From assembly GCA_002382495.1 (NCBI GenBank), contig DFXW01000015.1, forward strand, positions 98,973 through 162,972: a stretch of DNA of 64,000 nt, written 5' to 3'. A program made the position numbers and the translations under genes. This document shows positions 16,105 through 23,127 of the stretch, in pieces (position 1 is the first letter of the stretch; every line of letters starts with the position of its first letter). Source of the DNA: Flavobacterium sp. UBA4098 (lineage in GTDB: Bacteria; Bacteroidota; Bacteroidia; Flavobacteriales; Flavobacteriaceae). The notes beneath the pieces are model-generated. The model was not told the origin of the DNA. It saw only the letters and a list, made by a program, of their open reading frames with translations, and made no database searches.

Positions 16105-16275
16105 TTATGATTTATTATAATAGTCTATAATATATAATACCCCTACTATTTCAAGTATAAAACTGAATAGATATAAAATAATAACAATATTTTTTTCTAT
16201 ACCCATTAGTTTTAACATAGATACTAAAATAATTGAAACGGTACCAATCAATAAAAATTTAAATCCTTTTTTCAT
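16105..16275 (-). CDS. 56-aa two-TM small protein
   Basis: A short frame missed by a 60-residue cut-off. It starts MKKGFKFLLIGTVSIILV, with one hydrophobic helix (about 7-25) and a second (about 30-50, IVIILYLFSFILEIVGVLYI), ending DYYNKS. It begins 11 bases after the stop of the lipoprotein gene on the same strand, so co-translation is likely. The layout (helix, short KLMGI loop, helix) recalls small GldL-like two-TM proteins of Flavobacteria, but this is only a resemblance. No function is assigned. Confidence 0.6.
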   Translation of the reverse strand: MKKGFKFLLIGTVSIILVSMLKLMGIEKNIVIILYLFSFILEIVGVLYIIDYYNKS

Positions 16276-16286
16276 ATTTATTATTA

Positions 16287-16937
16287 TTAAAATCCTAGTC
16301 TAGGTTTACAAGCTCTATCGCATCCAATTGCGGCTGCGATTTGAGTAGCTGGACTCAAATTCCAAGCTGCCCATCCTACTAAATCATCTGTAATTTGATC
16401 TTCAACATAATCCATGCAATATTGAAAACAGCTTCTGGAATACAAACTAAAGTTAGATTTTTTTTCTGTTGTTAATTTCACATATCCATTTACATTTAGT
16501 GATGAATATATAAAAGCTCTGTCTTTGTTGAACACTTCGATATATTCATCCTTGAAAATTTTGATGTAGTATGTTGTAAATTCATTCATTTTTGTATCAT
16601 ATAAAATATAACAGTTCGTAAAATCATCTTTATTTTTATAATCAAGTGAATACAAAATATCTCTTTCATTATTTAGATTATGGCGTTGTATACTAACATT
16701 AAAGTTTTGTTTATCAAAATCAGTATTCAAGAAAACATATAATATAAGATTTGAATCATTTTCAAAATCTACAGTTGATTTTGTTTTAGTAACATAATCA
16801 AACATGCTTGAATTTGTATTAAATTTTATTTCTTTTAGGTAGTTGTTTGAAATTTCGGGTGTAACTTCTTCATCAACTTGTGTACATGATATTGTTAAAC
16901 TAACGAATATAAATACAGTGAATATTATTTTCTTCAT
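16287..16937 (-). CDS. Putative lipoprotein with Cys-rich C-terminus, unknown function
   Basis: The 216-aa product has a signal peptide with lipobox LTISC (Cys at about residue 18), then an acidic linker, then a beta-rich middle. The C-terminal 50 residues carry four cysteines in CFQYC and CDRAC, around a hydrophobic patch (LVGWAAWNLSPATQIAAAIG). It is probably anchored in the outer membrane. No family is recognised. It lies in the AT-rich accessory island, is followed after 11 bases by a 56-aa membrane protein, and lies downstream of a repeat that carries a promoter-like sequence. Confidence 0.65.
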   Translation of the reverse strand: MKKIIFTVFIFVSLTISCTQVDEEVTPEISNNYLKEIKFNTNSSMFDYVTKTKSTVDFENDSNLILYVFLNTDFDKQNFNVSIQRHNLNNERDILYSLDYKNKDDFTNCYILYDTKMNEFTTYYIKIFKDEYIEVFNKDRAFIYSSLNVNGYVKLTTEKKSNFSLYSRSCFQYCMDYVEDQITDDLVGWAAWNLSPATQIAAAIGCDRACKPRLGF

Positions 16938-17212
16938 AAATTAAATAGGATACCTTTTTATTATTGATACGGACTTCCGTAAGGACGATAACTTTAGATA
17001 CGATTTGGGATTTAAGTTAATTTGTACCGCCCTGATGGATTTTTTTTTTTTCGTTAGAGTCACTTTATTTATGTTACACAATTTTTATAATTATGTTTTT
17101 AATCATTTTTTGTGTTAACTTCTGAATTTATTTAACCAACTTTTATAAAATTGAACTTTTCTGAATTAATTTTATGTATTATAAATCTATATCAGAAAGA
17201 TAAAATCCAAAA
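16938..17212. other. AT-rich spacer without recognisable gene
   Basis: About 275 bases upstream of the lipoprotein gene. It holds a short palindrome around TACGGA-C-TTCCGTA (near 16977-16990) and a T11 tract near 17041. No convincing TAnnTTTG promoter was found close to the lipoprotein start. I see no coding signal on either strand. Confidence 0.5.
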
Positions 17213-17329
17213 TCATTTATAAATCGCCATAATAAAAGCAACACGAATAGTATCATTCCAAAGACGGGTAGGCCAAGGTGATTTTCGTTTAGATTGTATT
17301 ATTTGCTGTAAGGGAGATTCGATTTGGGG
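17213..17329 (-). pseudogene. Orphan open stretch after repeat copy 2, no start codon
   Basis: Following the TGA common to all repeat copies, 38 codons stay open (PQIESPLQQIIQSKRKSPWP, then TRLWNDTIRVAFIMAIYK) to a TGA at 17213. With no start codon it is probably a gene remnant or chance frame. It is listed because the same arrangement recurs at all three copies. Confidence 0.3.
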
Positions 17330-17426
17330 TCAAATGGTAGTTACAGGGCGTGGTAAATGTAGTAATTATTTTAATACATCAATCGATAATTTTAATTTAT
17401 TAATCATTTTTTTTAATTAAATAAAA
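17300..17426 (-). repeat. Dispersed repeat, copy 2, with promoter-like part
   Basis: It shares a 110-base segment (17317-17426) with copy 3 (17921-18030) at high identity, and its core with copy 1. On the minus strand it carries TTG (17382-17380), 18 bases, then TACATTTA (17361-17354), one base from the promoter consensus. It sits 35 bases after the DUF805 stop. Confidence 0.75.
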
Positions 17427-17461
17427 TTCTGTAGTTAAAAGTCAAACTACAGGATTTCCGA

Positions 17462-17764
17462 TTAAGATTCTTTAGTTTCTTTTTGAGGAAACAAAGCAAG
17501 AATTAGATTTAAAATTGGTATTAAAAATAACCAACCAGAATATCCAGCATTCTTTAACCTTCTATATCCTATTGAAATTAATGTAAAAAGTATGATAACA
17601 GAATATATATTGTGTAAATATTCAGGCAAAGAAAATCTTTTAACTAAAAATCTAATAATGACGTTGACTATAAGATTAATAATAAAAAAATTCCAAAATT
17701 CTTTTAAAGTTGATTCATCTTTATAATTAAAAATATTTTTAAATGCGTTTATATAATCTTTCAT
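17462..17764 (-). CDS. DUF805-family membrane protein
   Basis: This 100-aa protein has the DUF805 layout: a basic N-terminal part (FKNIFNYKDESTLKEFWNFF), three hydrophobic segments (about 26-42, 52-65 and 77-92) and the family motif YRRLKNAGYSGW before the last helix. The usual RRLxDxGxSGW is slightly altered. Function of the family is unknown. It starts 14 bases after the stop of a Cys-rich open fragment and is followed by repeat copy 2. Confidence 0.8.
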   Translation of the reverse strand: MKDYINAFKNIFNYKDESTLKEFWNFFIINLIVNVIIRFLVKRFSLPEYLHNIYSVIILFTLISIGYRRLKNAGYSGWLFLIPILNLILALFPQKETKES

Positions 17765-17777
17765 AATTTAAAATTGG

Positions 17778-17933
17778 TTAACAATTATCGATTGTACAAA
17801 CTAAATACCATTCTGCAACACAACCAAAACCTTCAGTGATACATACCGCCATTTGATACCAGTTTTGATTATGTATGCCATCAATCGCACAAGCTCTTAT
17901 ACCAGCATATGAACAAGGATATTCGATTTGGGG
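17778..17933 (-). pseudogene. Cys-rich C-terminal gene fragment (51 codons, no start)
   Basis: The open stretch encodes six cysteines (CSYAGIRACAIDGIHNQNW, MAVCITEGFGC, EWYLVCTIDNC) and ends in TAA 14 bases before the DUF805 gene. Upstream it runs into the repeat copy 3 core at an in-frame TGA, so its own N-terminus is missing. The even Cys spacing looks like a real secreted, disulfide-bonded peptide tail rather than chance, but no family is recognised. It may be the truncated end of a gene cut by insertion or recombination at the repeat. Confidence 0.4.
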
Positions 17934-18030
17934 TCAAATGGTAGTTACAGGGCGTTTCAAATGTACTAATTATTTTAATACATCAATCGATAATTTTAAT
18001 TTATCAATCAATTTTTTTAAAAAAAATAAA
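17919..18030 (-). repeat. Dispersed repeat, copy 3, with consensus promoter
   Basis: A 110-base segment almost identical to copy 2. It begins 25 bases after the DUF1801 stop. On the minus strand it carries an intact promoter (see 17958-17986) that points into the Cys-rich fragment and the DUF805 gene. On the plus strand the core also reads VREIRFGVKW then stop, like the C-terminus of an outer-membrane beta-barrel. Confidence 0.75.
17958..17986 (-). promoter_or_regulatory. Promoter inside repeat copy 3
   Basis: TTG (17986-17984), 18 bases, then TACATTTG (17965-17958), a full match to the Bacteroidota consensus. It would transcribe the Cys-rich fragment and the DUF805 gene from about 17951. 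Confidence 0.5.
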
Positions 18031-18054
18031 TTTGTTGTTTTGAAAATCAATTCA

Positions 18055-18438
18055 TTATTTCTTATTCTTCTCTAAATTATCCGCTACACGATAGCGCAGT
18101 ATTTTTTGAAGTAGTTCTTCGGGAATTGGTTTTTCGGGTGTGAATTGAATAGTACCCGCTGAGGTTTTGAAGTCCTTGAGTTCGGATGCAAAGTCTTCAA
18201 TAGTTTTCGCATTCCAGGGAAAGAAACTGCAGTGGTTTTTAAAAGCGGCAAAGCCACCAATCATTCCGTGACAATGGTAGGCGGGCATTTTATAACTGAT
18301 GAATTCTACAGCTTCAGGAACGGTATTTTGAATGATTTGACGCACACGCTCCAAAGCGATTTGTTGCTCTAGGGGCAAGTTGGCTATGTATTTGTTTACG
18401 CCTTCGGTATCGTTAGATTTTGTTGCTGCCATTGTCAT
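18055..18438 (-). CDS. DUF1801 / YdhG-like protein
   Basis: The 127-aa protein has the DUF1801 pattern: an N-terminal helix with NKYIANLPLEQQIALERVRQ and IIQNTVPEAVEFISYKMPAY, a glycine-rich MIGGFAAFKNHCSFFPW strand pair and a C-terminal GTIQFTPEKPIPEELLQKI, RYRVADNLE. Some members are annotated as iron chaperones by similarity to frataxin-like YdhG; this role is weakly supported. A second in-frame Met at 18432 is an alternative start. TATTTTTG at 18450-18457 is a likely -7 element. It marks the right edge of the accessory island. Confidence 0.85.
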   Translation of the reverse strand: MTMAATKSNDTEGVNKYIANLPLEQQIALERVRQIIQNTVPEAVEFISYKMPAYHCHGMIGGFAAFKNHCSFFPWNAKTIEDFASELKDFKTSAGTIQFTPEKPIPEELLQKILRYRVADNLEKNKK

Positions 18439-18488
18439 TCAATTTATTTCAAAAATAATAAAAGTTTTACCTCTCACGAAAACAAAGT

Positions 18489-18519
18489 TTGATTTTCGGG
18501 AATTCAATTTGTACTTTTG
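18489..18519 (+). promoter_or_regulatory. yaaA promoter
   Basis: TTG (18489-18491), 20 bases, then TACTTTTG (18512-18519), a full match to the Bacteroidota consensus. It places transcription start near 18526, 30 bases before the yaaA ATG. Confidence 0.6.
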
Positions 18520-18555
18520 AGTCTAATTGAATTAGCCTTGTAAAACTCATTTGAC

Positions 18556-19314
18556 ATGAAAATCGTAATTTCTCCCGCCAAGTCGTTAAACTTCGAAAAA
18601 GAATTGCCTACAACGCAATTCACCCAATCCGATTTATTAAAAGAATCGAAAAAAGTGCATGCCGTTTTGAAACAAAAATCGCCAGCCGAATTATCAGATT
18701 TGATGTCGATTTCGGATAAATTGGCCGACTTGAATTGGCAACGCAATAAAGCCTGGAAAACGCCTTTCAATCCTACTAATTCACGTCCTGCAGTCTATAC
18801 TTTCGACGGAGAGGTGTATAACGGTTTGGATGCCTATTCTATTCCGATAGAAAAGTTAGACCAATTACAAGAACGTTTGCGCATTTTATCTGGTTTGTAT
18901 GGCGTTTTGAAACCTTTGGATTTGATACAAGCCTACCGATTGGAAATGGGTACCAAATTGCCTATTGGCGAATGCAAGAATTTGTATAATTTCTGGAAAA
19001 AAACGGTTACGGCTAGTTTAAATAAAGAACTCAAAAAAGGAGAGTTGTTTGTCAACTTGGCAAGCAATGAATATTTTTCAGTTGTTGATACCAAAGCACT
19101 AAAAGTACCTGTTATTACCCCCGACTTTAAAGATTACAAAGACGGCAAATTAAAGATGATTAGTTTCTTTGCGAAAAAGGCGAGAGGCATGATGGTACGG
19201 TACATAATAGATACCAACGCTGAAACTATCGAAGACCTAAAAGGCTTCAACTACGAAGGCTATCAGTTTGACGCTAATTTATCTAAGGGAAACAATCTGG
19301 TTTTTACGAGATAG
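18556..19314 (+). CDS. yaaA: Peroxide stress protein YaaA (UPF0246)
   Basis: This 252-aa protein has the usual YaaA length and motifs: the start MKIVISPAKSLNFE, WQRNKAWKTPFNP, YTFDGEVYNGLDA (about 92-104), LYGVLKPLDLIQAYRLEMG and a C-terminal FFAKKARGMMVRYI. In E. coli, YaaA limits free iron and DNA damage during hydrogen peroxide stress and binds DNA. Its own strong promoter lies upstream. It is convergent with trpA, with a 10-base gap and no obvious hairpin between. Confidence 0.95.
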   Translation: MKIVISPAKSLNFEKELPTTQFTQSDLLKESKKVHAVLKQKSPAELSDLMSISDKLADLNWQRNKAWKTPFNPTNSRPAVYTFDGEVYNGLDAYSIPIEKLDQLQERLRILSGLYGVLKPLDLIQAYRLEMGTKLPIGECKNLYNFWKKTVTASLNKELKKGELFVNLASNEYFSVVDTKALKVPVITPDFKDYKDGKLKMISFFAKKARGMMVRYIIDTNAETIEDLKGFNYEGYQFDANLSKGNNLVFTR

Positions 19315-19324
19315 CCCTTAGCAG

Positions 19325-20086
19325 TTACCGAATCGCTTTTACAAATTCTTCGATTTTTCCTGTCCCATTTTGTGTAAGATGATTAATGAATGCACTTCCA
19401 ATAATGGCACCTTTGGCAAATTCAGTTGCTTGATTAAAGGTTTCGGCATTGTTGATTCCAAAACCTATGATTTGTGGGTTTTTCAATTCCATTGAAGCAA
19501 TGCGTTTGAAATAGTTTTCTTGTGTGCTTCCAAAACCTGTTTGCGAACCTGTCACACTTGCTGAACTTACCATATAAATAAATCCGTTCGATACACTATC
19601 AATAAAACGGATGCGCTCGTCAGATGTTTGTGGTGTAATTAAAAATACATTGATTAAGCCGTATTTTTCGAAAGTGGCTTTGTATTGGTCTGCATAGACA
19701 TCCACAGGTAGGTCTGGGATGATTAAACCGTCAATTCCAATCTCAGCACATTTTTTACAGAAATCTTCTATTCCGTATTGCAACATTGGGTTAAAATATC
19801 CCATAATCACTAATGGGATGGAAACCGTTTTACGAATGTCTTTCAATTGGTCAAACAACATTTGAGTCGTCATTCCATTATGCAAAGCCTGGGTAGAACT
19901 CGCTTGGATCGTTGGTCCATCTGCCAATGGATCGCTAAAAGGCAACCCAATTTCGATCATATCAACTCCACTTTTTTCCAGATCTTGAATGATTTGTACG
20001 GTATCGTTCAGGCTTGGATAACCCGCAGAAAAATAGATGGATAGTATTTTTTTATTTTCTTGTAATTTTTGATTGATTCTGTTCAT
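19325..20086 (-). CDS. trpA: Tryptophan synthase alpha subunit
   Basis: This 253-aa TIM-barrel enzyme splits indole-3-glycerol phosphate into indole and glyceraldehyde 3-phosphate and passes indole to TrpB. Visible motifs are the active-site Glu in MIEIGLPFSDPLADGPTIQ (about 40-58), LIIPDLPVD with the second catalytic Asp, FIYMVSSASVTGSQTGFG and GFGINNAE. It is the last gene of the trp operon, two bases after trpB. Confidence 0.97.
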   Translation of the reverse strand: MNRINQKLQENKKILSIYFSAGYPSLNDTVQIIQDLEKSGVDMIEIGLPFSDPLADGPTIQASSTQALHNGMTTQMLFDQLKDIRKTVSIPLVIMGYFNPMLQYGIEDFCKKCAEIGIDGLIIPDLPVDVYADQYKATFEKYGLINVFLITPQTSDERIRFIDSVSNGFIYMVSSASVTGSQTGFGSTQENYFKRIASMELKNPQIIGFGINNAETFNQATEFAKGAIIGSAFINHLTQNGTGKIEEFVKAIR

Positions 20087-20088
20087 TG

Positions 20089-21270
20089 TTATAATTTAAA
20101 ATAATCAATATAAGTATTCAAATCTTTGTCGCCACGTCCCGATAAATTAATTACGACCACATCATTTGGTTTGAATTTCATTTCGTCCAAAACCGCAAAG
20201 GCATGCGCCGTTTCGATTGCCGGAATGATACCTTCTAATTTAGATAATTCTAATCCCCAATGCATCGCTTGTTCATCGGTAATTGAGATAAATTGTGCTC
20301 TACCGGTTGCATATAAATTGGCGTGCATTGGTCCTACTCCTGGATAATCCAGTCCTGCTGAAATAGAGTAGGGTTCTGTTATTTGACCGTCTGGAGTTTG
20401 CATCAATAAGGTTTTACTCCCATGAATAACACCTACTTTTCCTAAAGCGGATGTAGCGGCACTTTCACCGGAATGTACACCTAAACCTGCTGCTTCTACA
20501 GCAATGATAGTAACGTCTTTTTCATCCAAAAAGTGATAATAGGCTCCTGCAGCATTACTACCTCCACCGACACAAGCAATCACATAATCTGGATTTTCTT
20601 TTCCTTCTTTTTCCAATAATTGGCTTTTGATTTCTTTCGAAATTACCGATTGGAATCGCGCTACCATATCCGGATAAGGATGTGGTCCCACTACAGAGCC
20701 AATAATGTAATAGGTATCAACCGGATTGTTAATCCAATCGCGAATCGCTTCGTTTGTAGCATCTTTTAAGGTACGTGAACCCGACATGGCCGGTCGTACT
20801 TCGGCTCCTAACATCTTCATACGAGCTACATTAGGTGCTTGGCGTTTGATATCAATTTCCCCCATGTACACAATACATTCCAATCCCATTAAAGCACAAA
20901 CAGTTGCGGTAGCTACACCGTGTTGACCAGCTCCCGTTTCGGCAATAATTCGCTTTTTCCCCAAACGTTTAGCTAATAAAATTTGCCCAATGGTATTGTT
21001 TACTTTATGCGCTCCTGTATGGCATAAATCTTCTCTTTTGAGGTAGACTTTAGTATTGTATTTTTCAGATAAACGTTTTGCAAAATAAAGTGGAGTAGGG
21101 CGTCCCACATATTCTTTTAACAAATCGTCAAACTCAGCTTGAAACTCCGGTTCAGCGGTTATTTTTAAATAATTTTGACGCAATTCTTCTACATTGGGAT
21201 ATAACATCTCTGGGATGTATGCTCCTCCAAATTCTCCGTAATACCCTTTTTCATTGACGTTGTAACTCAT
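20089..21270 (-). CDS. trpB: Tryptophan synthase beta subunit
   Basis: This 393-aa PLP enzyme condenses indole with serine. The PLP lysine lies in HTGAHKVNNTIGQ (about residues 83-95), the Glu of AETGAGQHGVAT follows, and the phosphate-binding GGGSNAAG motif is at about 231-238. NEKGYYGEFGGAYIPEML at the N-terminus is typical. It forms the alpha2-beta2 complex with TrpA encoded next to it. Confidence 0.98.
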   Translation of the reverse strand: MSYNVNEKGYYGEFGGAYIPEMLYPNVEELRQNYLKITAEPEFQAEFDDLLKEYVGRPTPLYFAKRLSEKYNTKVYLKREDLCHTGAHKVNNTIGQILLAKRLGKKRIIAETGAGQHGVATATVCALMGLECIVYMGEIDIKRQAPNVARMKMLGAEVRPAMSGSRTLKDATNEAIRDWINNPVDTYYIIGSVVGPHPYPDMVARFQSVISKEIKSQLLEKEGKENPDYVIACVGGGSNAAGAYYHFLDEKDVTIIAVEAAGLGVHSGESAATSALGKVGVIHGSKTLLMQTPDGQITEPYSISAGLDYPGVGPMHANLYATGRAQFISITDEQAMHWGLELSKLEGIIPAIETAHAFAVLDEMKFKPNDVVVINLSGRGDKDLNTYIDYFKL

Positions 21271-21280
21271 GTTGTACTTA

Positions 21281-21904
21281 TTAAAAGTTTATTTTTTGTT
21301 TAAAACGATCTAATTTTTCTTTGTTTTTTAATCCGGCTTCGATTTCAAATTTACTATTTACATCAATAGCAATAATGGGTAAATCGGTTTTTAGTATTTG
21401 ATTGACCAAATCGATTTCATCCAATCCAATGCCACCACTCAAAAAAAATGGTTTTTGCGATGGATATTGTTCCAGTACTTTCCAATCGAAAGTTGTTCCG
21501 TTGCCACCCGGTAGTTTTCCTTTGGTGTCAAAAAGGAAATAATCACAAACTGTTTCGAAAGGCTCTAGTTGGTTAAAATCAAATATGTCATCCACCGAAA
21601 ACACCTTGATAATTTCAGTCGTATTAGCCAAAGTATTTTTTAACTCATGGCAAAAAGCTACTGATTCATGACCATGCAATTGAACCGCTTGCAAATCGTG
21701 TTTCAATACCTGTGTTTCAATTTCTTCTTTATTAGCATTGACAAAAACTCCAGTTTTTTTAATGCTTTGGGGCAAAGTAGGTAGGGTTTCATCAAAATAC
21801 CGTGCCGACTTATCCCAAAATATAAAGCCCATATAATCCGGTAGGAGTGATCCTACTTCGAGAATATTGTCGGAATATTTCATGCCGCAGATCTTGAGTT
21901 TCAT
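21281..21904 (-). CDS. trpF: Phosphoribosylanthranilate isomerase
   Basis: The 207-aa TIM barrel carries the catalytic Cys in LKICGMKY (residues 2-9), VQLHGHES (about 73-80), DTKGKLPGGNGTTFDW with the general acid Asp, FFLSGGIGLDEI and the final IDVNSKFE. It catalyses the Amadori rearrangement in tryptophan synthesis. It lies two bases after trpC and 10 bases before trpB. Confidence 0.96.
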   Translation of the reverse strand: MKLKICGMKYSDNILEVGSLLPDYMGFIFWDKSARYFDETLPTLPQSIKKTGVFVNANKEEIETQVLKHDLQAVQLHGHESVAFCHELKNTLANTTEIIKVFSVDDIFDFNQLEPFETVCDYFLFDTKGKLPGGNGTTFDWKVLEQYPSQKPFFLSGGIGLDEIDLVNQILKTDLPIIAIDVNSKFEIEAGLKNKEKLDRFKQKINF

Positions 21905-21906
21905 AC

Positions 21907-22689
21907 TTACTTTAATTGAGCTATAAATTCTTTAGCAGCTAGACCTGCATTATCCGTTTTCATAAAGTTTTCACCAATTAAAAACCCTTGATAGCCATAC
22001 GGTTTTAATTCGGTTATCGCTTCAATAGAAGAGATTCCACTTTCGGACACCTTTACAAAGTCGTTCGGAATTTGGGCTGCCAATTCTTTACTGAAATCCA
22101 AACTCACTTCAAAGGTTTTTAGATTTCTGTTGTTGACTCCAATCATGTCCAAACTTGGCATAATCGATTTCTTTAATTCTTCTTGATTGTGCACTTCCAA
22201 AAGGACTTCCAATCCTAATCCATGTGCAAATTCAGATAAGCTTTTGATTTCTTCTCGGCTCAACACCGCAGCGATTAACAGAATTAAATCGGCTCCATGG
22301 GCTTTGGCTTCCAAGATTTGATATTCATCTACAATGAATTCTTTTCGCAAAAGCGGAATGTTTACTGTGGCTCTAGCTAACAACAAATCGTCCAAAGAAC
22401 CACCAAAATATTTGCCATCTGTTAAAACCGAAATACCACAAGCACCGGCAGTTTCATAACCTTTGACTACTTCTTCTACCGTAAAGCCGTAATTAATCTC
22501 GGCTTTTGAAGGGGAACGTCGTTTGTGTTCGGCAATAATTCCAGAATTACTGTTTCTTAAATTATGGCTCAACGAAATAGTTTGTTTTTCAAAAAATACC
22601 GATGCTTCCAATTGGGAGACTGGAATAATCGATTTTTTGAGCATTACTTCTCTTCGTTTGTCCAATATGATGTTGTCGAGTATGTTCAT
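21907..22689 (-). CDS. trpC: Indole-3-glycerol phosphate synthase
   Basis: The 260-aa TIM barrel closes the indole ring. Family motifs are IIAEHKRRSPSKAEIN (about 51-66), SVLTDGKYFGGS, PLLRKEFIVDEYQI with the catalytic Lys, LEVLLEVHNQEE, IGVNNRNLKTFEV and VSESGI with the C-terminal FLIGENFM. The gap to trpF is only two bases. Upstream it is separated from trpD by a four-helix-bundle gene that is not part of the pathway. Confidence 0.97.
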   Translation of the reverse strand: MNILDNIILDKRREVMLKKSIIPVSQLEASVFFEKQTISLSHNLRNSNSGIIAEHKRRSPSKAEINYGFTVEEVVKGYETAGACGISVLTDGKYFGGSLDDLLLARATVNIPLLRKEFIVDEYQILEAKAHGADLILLIAAVLSREEIKSLSEFAHGLGLEVLLEVHNQEELKKSIMPSLDMIGVNNRNLKTFEVSLDFSKELAAQIPNDFVKVSESGISSIEAITELKPYGYQGFLIGENFMKTDNAGLAAKEFIAQLK

Positions 22690-22724
22690 TTTTATAATTT
22701 AAAGATTGAAAAATTTAAAAATGA

Positions 22725-23090
22725 CTATTTTATTTTCTCACTTAAATATTTTATGAAATTGGATAAATTTTGAGAAATTTCGATAGTTAGATGATAACTT
22801 TCTTTAATTTCTATTTCATCTGAAAAACCCAATTCTTTGCAAAGAACTAGCATACTTCTGACTTCGGCGCAACTTCCTTTAGCAATTTTTAAGAACCTTA
22901 TAAATTGTTTATTGTTATTATATTCGGATCCTTCAGCAATATTATTTGTTATTGATATAGCAGCTCTTTTAATTTGATCTTTAAAACTGTATTCTTTTTC
23001 AAAATATTTATTTTCTAATAAATTAAAAATCAATTTGGTTAATTCTACACCTTTTTGATAAACTTGAAATTCCTCAAATGATTTTGTCAT
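22725..23090 (-). CDS. Four-helix-bundle protein (23S rRNA IVS / avd-like)
   Basis: The 121-aa product fits the four-helix-bundle family first seen in 23S rRNA intervening sequences and related to Avd of diversity-generating retroelements. Signatures are FEEFQVYQKGVELTKLIF, the conserved DQIKRAAISITNNIAEGSEY (about 39-58), QFIRFLKIAKGSCAEVRSML and a last helix of YHLTIEISQNLSNFIKYL. It interrupts the trp operon between trpD and trpC, flanked by short AT-rich sequences similar to each other in inverted sense. The function of such stand-alone members is unknown; lateral insertion is likely. Confidence 0.85.
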   Translation of the reverse strand: MTKSFEEFQVYQKGVELTKLIFNLLENKYFEKEYSFKDQIKRAAISITNNIAEGSEYNNNKQFIRFLKIAKGSCAEVRSMLVLCKELGFSDEIEIKESYHLTIEISQNLSNFIKYLSEKIK

Positions 23091-23127
23091 AATCTTTCAA
23101 TTTTTAAATCTTTTAATCATTTAATCC

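Noticed and set aside
17875..18075. Plus-strand 66-codon frame
   Set aside because: It is made of repeat copy 3 and the antisense of the Cys-rich fragment; no start signal or family pattern.
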